From NCBI GenBank assembly GCA_016927905.1, contig JAFGLW010000007.1, positions 1-64,000 of the forward strand: a stretch of DNA of 64,000 nt. Reading direction: 5' to 3'. Below, piece by piece: positions 60,557-64,000 of this stretch. A program made the position numbers and the translations under genes. The stretch is from a candidate division CSSED10-310 bacterium. Lineage in GTDB: Bacteria > CSSED10-310 > JAFGJC01. A model generated the notes under the pieces. The model saw only the letters and a list, made by a program, of their open reading frames with translations, ran no database searches and was not told where the DNA came from. Every line of letters begins with the position of its first letter. Within the stretch, counting starts at the first letter, position 1.

Positions 60557-62178
60557 CACGGCAAATGCCGGAAATGAAACGTTTCGGCGGGAACTTCCAT
60601 TGGATTTCGGGCGTGATTGTTTTTGCAGCGGCTCTGGCGCTGAGAATCATCCGACTGGGATCGATGAATGCTGTCATTGATGACCTGAGCGCCCGGATGG
60701 CAATTCTGGCCATGGATGGTTCCAGGGGCATCCTGCATTTCCCTTTTGCCCCTTATATTTTCGAATTCGATGAGACGGGTATGGCTTATCTCATCCTGCC
60801 GTTCGTAGTATTATTTAAATTCAAATGGGTGTCGTTTCAGTTTTTGGGGGCGATCATCGGCGCCCTGACGACCCTGTTTGTCTTCTGTATCGTTTCCCGT
60901 TACCATTCCCGGCCGGGCGGCGTTCTGGCGGCCTGGATCCACGCAACCCTGCCGGCCGCCCTGCTGTGGAACCGGTACTTTTTCATGTCCCGGGGGGATG
61001 TTCTCATCATTCTGACCCTGAGCGCTCTGCTGTGCATCCGCTCGCCGGTGCGCCTGAGATCGGTGTTGTTGTCCGGAGTATTGATCGGGTTGGCGTCATA
61101 CGTCCATCTTCTCGGTCTTCTGGGCGTTCCCGCGATTCTTACGGTTGTTTTTCTCGATACCCGGAGAGATCGGGCTGCCTGGCGCACGGTTCCGGGGTAC
61201 TGGGCAGTATTCGGGTTGTCTGTAATGGCCGTTCTGTCTCCGCTTCTGATCAACCTGATCCGTATGCCGTACTATCTTTTATGGCGTGAAACCCATTTCG
61301 GTATCCTGCACCGGAATCCCTCCGAAGTATTGATGTTCTATTTCAGCAATCTGGGTTCTCTGGCATCGGAACTCTTCTGGGAAACGAAAAACTTCATTTA
61401 CCAGCCGCAGGGCTCAAGCCTGCTTCCAATCCCGGTTGTTCTGGCCGCTGCCTGGGGCACGGCGGTCTGCATGCGACGACCGGGAGCATCGTTGAGTGCC
61501 GGCATTTGGGCATACATTTCCGCCTGGTTCCTGGTGATCGGAACGGTCAAACCGGAACCCTGGCGGGGAATTTATTTCACGCTCCCGCTGCCATTTTTCT
61601 GTATCCTCGCCGGAGTGGGAGTCTGGGAAGCCTATCTGAACCTGGTCAAACGGATTGCCTGGAAAAAAACTTCAGCCGCCGCTGCAATCACACTGGTTGT
61701 TCTGATGGGCGGCCTGCATATCCACTCCTTCTTCTTCGGATCTCACCGGATCATTCCCCGGACCGGCGTCCTGGTCCGCCTTCAGGAGGATCTGCGGACC
61801 GAGCGGGACATCCCGTTTTTCTTCTGCAGGCGTTTGCCGGAAACGATGCATTTTCATTTTCCGTTCTGGTTCGTCACCCGGACCAGCCTGACCCGGGTGG
61901 CCATTTTCGACTGGAACGATGACTCGGCGTATCTGATGCCGGACAAGGCACCCCTGGAACTGGTCCCCGATCCGTTCCGTCAGGCATGTTTCGTTATGAG
62001 CGGGGAAGATGCCCTGAAATTCGTGACACGGTTTTCCAGTCTGGACTGCCGGCCGCCTCGAAAGTTAAAACAGTCCGGATTGATGGTGATCACCTGCGGG
62101 TGCCGGGCGGGGGAGATCGCGGAGCGGACCTATCTCAAAACTTCGGTGCCACCCATATTCGACATTGCGGCGGATTGA
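60553..62178 (+). CDS. Polytopic membrane protein, GT39-like
   Basis: 541 residues from TTG at 60553 overlapping the purM-purN stop; ATG 60565 or 60574 are alternatives. About 9-10 transmembrane segments, an early acidic motif NAVIDDLSAR near 39-48 and a periplasmic-type C-terminal region of about 130 residues. It is similar in build to the GT-C-like proteins elsewhere in the window, but no sure family. Coupled to purM-purN upstream and to a rhomboid protease downstream (TGATG). Confidence 0.6.
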   Translation: MTRQMPEMKRFGGNFHWISGVIVFAAALALRIIRLGSMNAVIDDLSARMAILAMDGSRGILHFPFAPYIFEFDETGMAYLILPFVVLFKFKWVSFQFLGAIIGALTTLFVFCIVSRYHSRPGGVLAAWIHATLPAALLWNRYFFMSRGDVLIILTLSALLCIRSPVRLRSVLLSGVLIGLASYVHLLGLLGVPAILTVVFLDTRRDRAAWRTVPGYWAVFGLSVMAVLSPLLINLIRMPYYLLWRETHFGILHRNPSEVLMFYFSNLGSLASELFWETKNFIYQPQGSSLLPIPVVLAAAWGTAVCMRRPGASLSAGIWAYISAWFLVIGTVKPEPWRGIYFTLPLPFFCILAGVGVWEAYLNLVKRIAWKKTSAAAAITLVVLMGGLHIHSFFFGSHRIIPRTGVLVRLQEDLRTERDIPFFFCRRLPETMHFHFPFWFVTRTSLTRVAIFDWNDDSAYLMPDKAPLELVPDPFRQACFVMSGEDALKFVTRFSSLDCRPPRKLKQSGLMVITCGCRAGEIAERTYLKTSVPPIFDIAAD

Positions 62179-62882
62179 TGATCCCGATACGAGACACCAT
62201 CCCAGCGCGCCGGTTCCCGTTCGTGATGTGGCTGATCATTCTCCTCAACGCCGCCGTGTTCTACCATGAACTGACCCTGCCGTCCCCCCATCTGGAACGC
62301 TTCATCGAATCCTGGGCGGTCATTCCGGTCAGCCTGTTTAATCCCGGACATCCGGCAGCCGGCATCCATGCCGGTCCGGTGTTATCTTTGTTCAGCGCCA
62401 TGTTTCTGCACGGGGGCTGGCTTCATTTCATCGGCAACATGTGGATCCTGGTCATTTTCGGCGACAATGTGGAAGACCGCCTGGGCCATATCCGGTTTGC
62501 CGTTTTTTATTTTATTTGCGGAGCCGCCGCCAATTTTCTGCATGCCGTCTTCAATGCCGATTCAAATATTCCGACAATCGGCGCCAGCGGTGCGATTGCA
62601 GGCGTGATGGGTGCCTATTTCGTGCTGTTTCCCATGGCCCGCATTCTGGTGATGGTCCCGGTGTTTTTTTATCCGGTGTTTTTTGAGATTCCGGCGATCT
62701 TCTATCTTTTTTTCTGGTTCCTGATCCAAGTTTACAGCGGAACCTTCAGTCTGGTCCACGGTCCGGCAAATTTCGAAGGGATTGCCTTCTGGGCGCATAT
62801 CGGAGGATTTCTGGTCGGGCTGTTTCTTCTGATCTTCTTCCTGCCTGGCCGGAAATCCCAATACCGCCCGCGTCGATCCTGA
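62178..62882 (+). CDS. Rhomboid intramembrane serine protease
   Basis: 234 residues, six or seven transmembrane segments. Catalytic Ser137 (GASG, 135-138) and His207 (AHIGG), with the rhomboid loop FLHGGWLHFIGNMWIL near 76-91. It cleaves single-pass membrane proteins within the bilayer. Its ATG overlaps the previous stop by one base (TGATG). Confidence 0.9.
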   Translation: MIPIRDTIPARRFPFVMWLIILLNAAVFYHELTLPSPHLERFIESWAVIPVSLFNPGHPAAGIHAGPVLSLFSAMFLHGGWLHFIGNMWILVIFGDNVEDRLGHIRFAVFYFICGAAANFLHAVFNADSNIPTIGASGAIAGVMGAYFVLFPMARILVMVPVFFYPVFFEIPAIFYLFFWFLIQVYSGTFSLVHGPANFEGIAFWAHIGGFLVGLFLLIFFLPGRKSQYRPRRS

Positions 62883-62991
62883 AGCGGCTGGCCCGGATTA
62901 CCGATCCCGATACGACAAGTTCAAAAAAAAACGAAAAACATCCGAACAATTTTAAAAACGGTCTCGTAGTGTGATTCAGGAGGATATCGTC

Positions 62992-63873
62992 ATGAATCAG
63001 AAATTTACCGTCCTTTTTGTTTCAATTCTTTTCATCGTGACCGGAACGCTTGCCGCCGGCGATGCGCCGTTTGGTCCCGAGGTGTTTTCCAAGGGGATCG
63101 ACCAGCTTCTTATCGACACCGCACATGTGTATGTCAATCCCTCTGAAACCGTCAGGGGACTCTATCTGGATGGCTGCGGAGCGGTCTTTACCGGCACGGT
63201 TTCCATCACCAGCACAGGCGGTTTGATATCACCTGAGCGGGTGATTTTCGGGATTCCCGGCGAGAAGATCAAATTGAAGATTCAGAAGTCTCTCGAGGAT
63301 CTGGACATGGACGAACTATCGGAGGAACTTCGGGAACTGGCCATCGAACTGGAAAAACTGCCGGAAACACTCTCGGAACTCTCGGAACTCAAAGAACTCG
63401 GGATCGACCTGTCCAGGCTGGCCAAACTGACGAAGCTCGCCGAACTGGCCCGGCTGGCCGAACTGCCCGATCTGGAACGAACCGCTCCGGAAGGGATGAA
63501 TCCGGATGAACCGGGACCGGAAACGGGTATATCATCTGAATCCGAGTGGTCGAAATCCCCCGGGAAAAGTAAGATCATCAAAAAAAGCCAATTGATGAAA
63601 GAGGATGCCGAACGTCTGGAAAAAATGGATGAACATATAACGGCTTTCAAGCGGGAACTGGCTCAGACCGTTCTCGATTTCAGTCCGGGTCTGAAAGGCT
63701 TGAAAAATTCGGATCTGGTTGCGGTGGTAATGTATTTCAGGGAAAAGGAATTTCAGGAAAAATATCAGACCGATCATCTCCGCATGCAGGTTCCCTACAA
63801 GAAATTATTGAAACTCAGAGCGCTGGGTTCGAACGATCCCAGGATTGTGGAATCTTTCGACTGCAATATCTAA
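62992..63873 (+). CDS. Exported protein with Leu/Glu-rich amphipathic region
   Basis: 293 residues from the ATG at 62992 (AGGAGG ribosome site). Signal peptide (about 1-22), a beta-rich N-terminal domain (about 25-95), then a low-complexity helical stretch (about 95-165) of short ELxEL/RLAxL repeats, a Pro/Ser-rich linker and a helical C-terminus. No family recognised. The last gene before a strong terminator. Confidence 0.62.
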   Translation: MNQKFTVLFVSILFIVTGTLAAGDAPFGPEVFSKGIDQLLIDTAHVYVNPSETVRGLYLDGCGAVFTGTVSITSTGGLISPERVIFGIPGEKIKLKIQKSLEDLDMDELSEELRELAIELEKLPETLSELSELKELGIDLSRLAKLTKLAELARLAELPDLERTAPEGMNPDEPGPETGISSESEWSKSPGKSKIIKKSQLMKEDAERLEKMDEHITAFKRELAQTVLDFSPGLKGLKNSDLVAVVMYFREKEFQEKYQTDHLRMQVPYKKLLKLRALGSNDPRIVESFDCNI

Positions 63874-63900
63874 TCCTGTCGCAACTCCCAACTCCTCCAT

Positions 63901-63934
63901 ACGGGCGGGAACTTCCCTTCCGCCCGTTTTTTTT
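63901..63934 (+). terminator. Rho-independent terminator
   Basis: Stem ACGGGCGG (63901-63908) with CCGCCCGT (63920-63927), an 11-base loop and eight Ts (63927-63934), 28 bases after the stop of the exported protein gene. The best terminator in the window. Confidence 0.9.
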
Positions 63935-64000
63935 GTCCGGTCCAATTTTGACGGATGGGTTCATCGCAGGAAATAAGCGGTTTCCCGCCGTGGTGGTGCG

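Noticed and set aside
1..64000. CRISPR arrays, tRNA or rRNA genes, insertion sequences
   Set aside because: No spaced direct repeats, cloverleaf-like segments, rRNA stretches or transposase motifs were recognised; the only tandem repeat is coding (1-90).

Overview
This window (GC roughly in the high 50s by eye) comes from a bacterial chromosome, probably of an uncultured anaerobic diderm. The pointers to anaerobic life are an orange-protein-like NifX/MinD-ferredoxin locus under a sigma-54 promoter and an ATP-citrate-lyase-type gene pair. The pointers to a diderm, pilus-bearing cell are two PilT ATPases, a FecCD-type metal-chelate importer and many exported or lipoprotein products. Genes are tightly packed in short operons, with very frequent ATGA/GTGA/TGATG start-stop overlaps. 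I see no rRNA, tRNA, CRISPR array, insertion sequence or phage genes. I do not name a phylum.

Layout. 1-5232: NifX-like / DUF5320 / FmdB / double MinD-ferredoxin ATPase / NifX-like operon (minus strand) with a consensus sigma-54 promoter, divergent from a PAS-containing sigma-54 activator. 5364-6749: sulfatase-fold hydrolase. 6813-14427: six-gene minus operon (HD protein, fused aconitase-family hydro-lyase, LeuC-like, LeuD-like, SucC-like, SucD/citrate-synthase fusion), which looks like an ATP-dependent citrate (or citrate-analogue) lyase with two aconitase-type isomerases. 14540-17246: FecCD-type ABC importer. 17476-21121: M61-like lipoprotein peptidase, a TrmA/RlmD-family protein lacking its catalytic residues, and an alpha/beta hydrolase. 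21324-22922: PspA and a membrane coiled-coil partner. 23225-25084: NDP kinase, a small membrane protein, and a toxin-antitoxin-like nucleotidyltransferase pair. 25113-29433: SHMT-family enzyme, Tat lipoprotein sulfatase-fold protein and RlmI-like methyltransferase in one coupled operon. 29608-32595: truncated secreted-protein gene, radical SAM/SPASM protein, L-2-hydroxyglutarate oxidase. 32703-35298: SIMPL protein, TerB-like protein, C1 peptidase. 35526-41350: LarE, MnmA, membrane protein, DUF3160 protein. 41384-45326: class I aldolase, metallophosphoesterase, GT-C-like membrane protein. 45463-48377: Clp_N/T2SSE_N fusion and a convergent operon of three poorly characterised genes. 48596-54291: two large GT-C-like membrane proteins flanking an exported protein that shares a C-terminal domain with one of them. 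54320-63934: HU, a secreted protein, a second alpha/beta hydrolase, two tandem PilT genes, a PurM-PurN fusion, a membrane protein, a rhomboid protease and an exported Leu/Glu-rich protein ending at a strong terminator.

The best candidates for something new are: the ORP-like locus with its fused ATPase and near-leaderless sigma-54 transcript; the coupled ATP-citrate-lyase/double-aconitase/HD operon, one of whose hydro-lyases lacks the usual active-site His; and the Clp_N(x4)-T2SSE_N fusion. All functional statements are from reading the sequence and from family knowledge; no database search was run.
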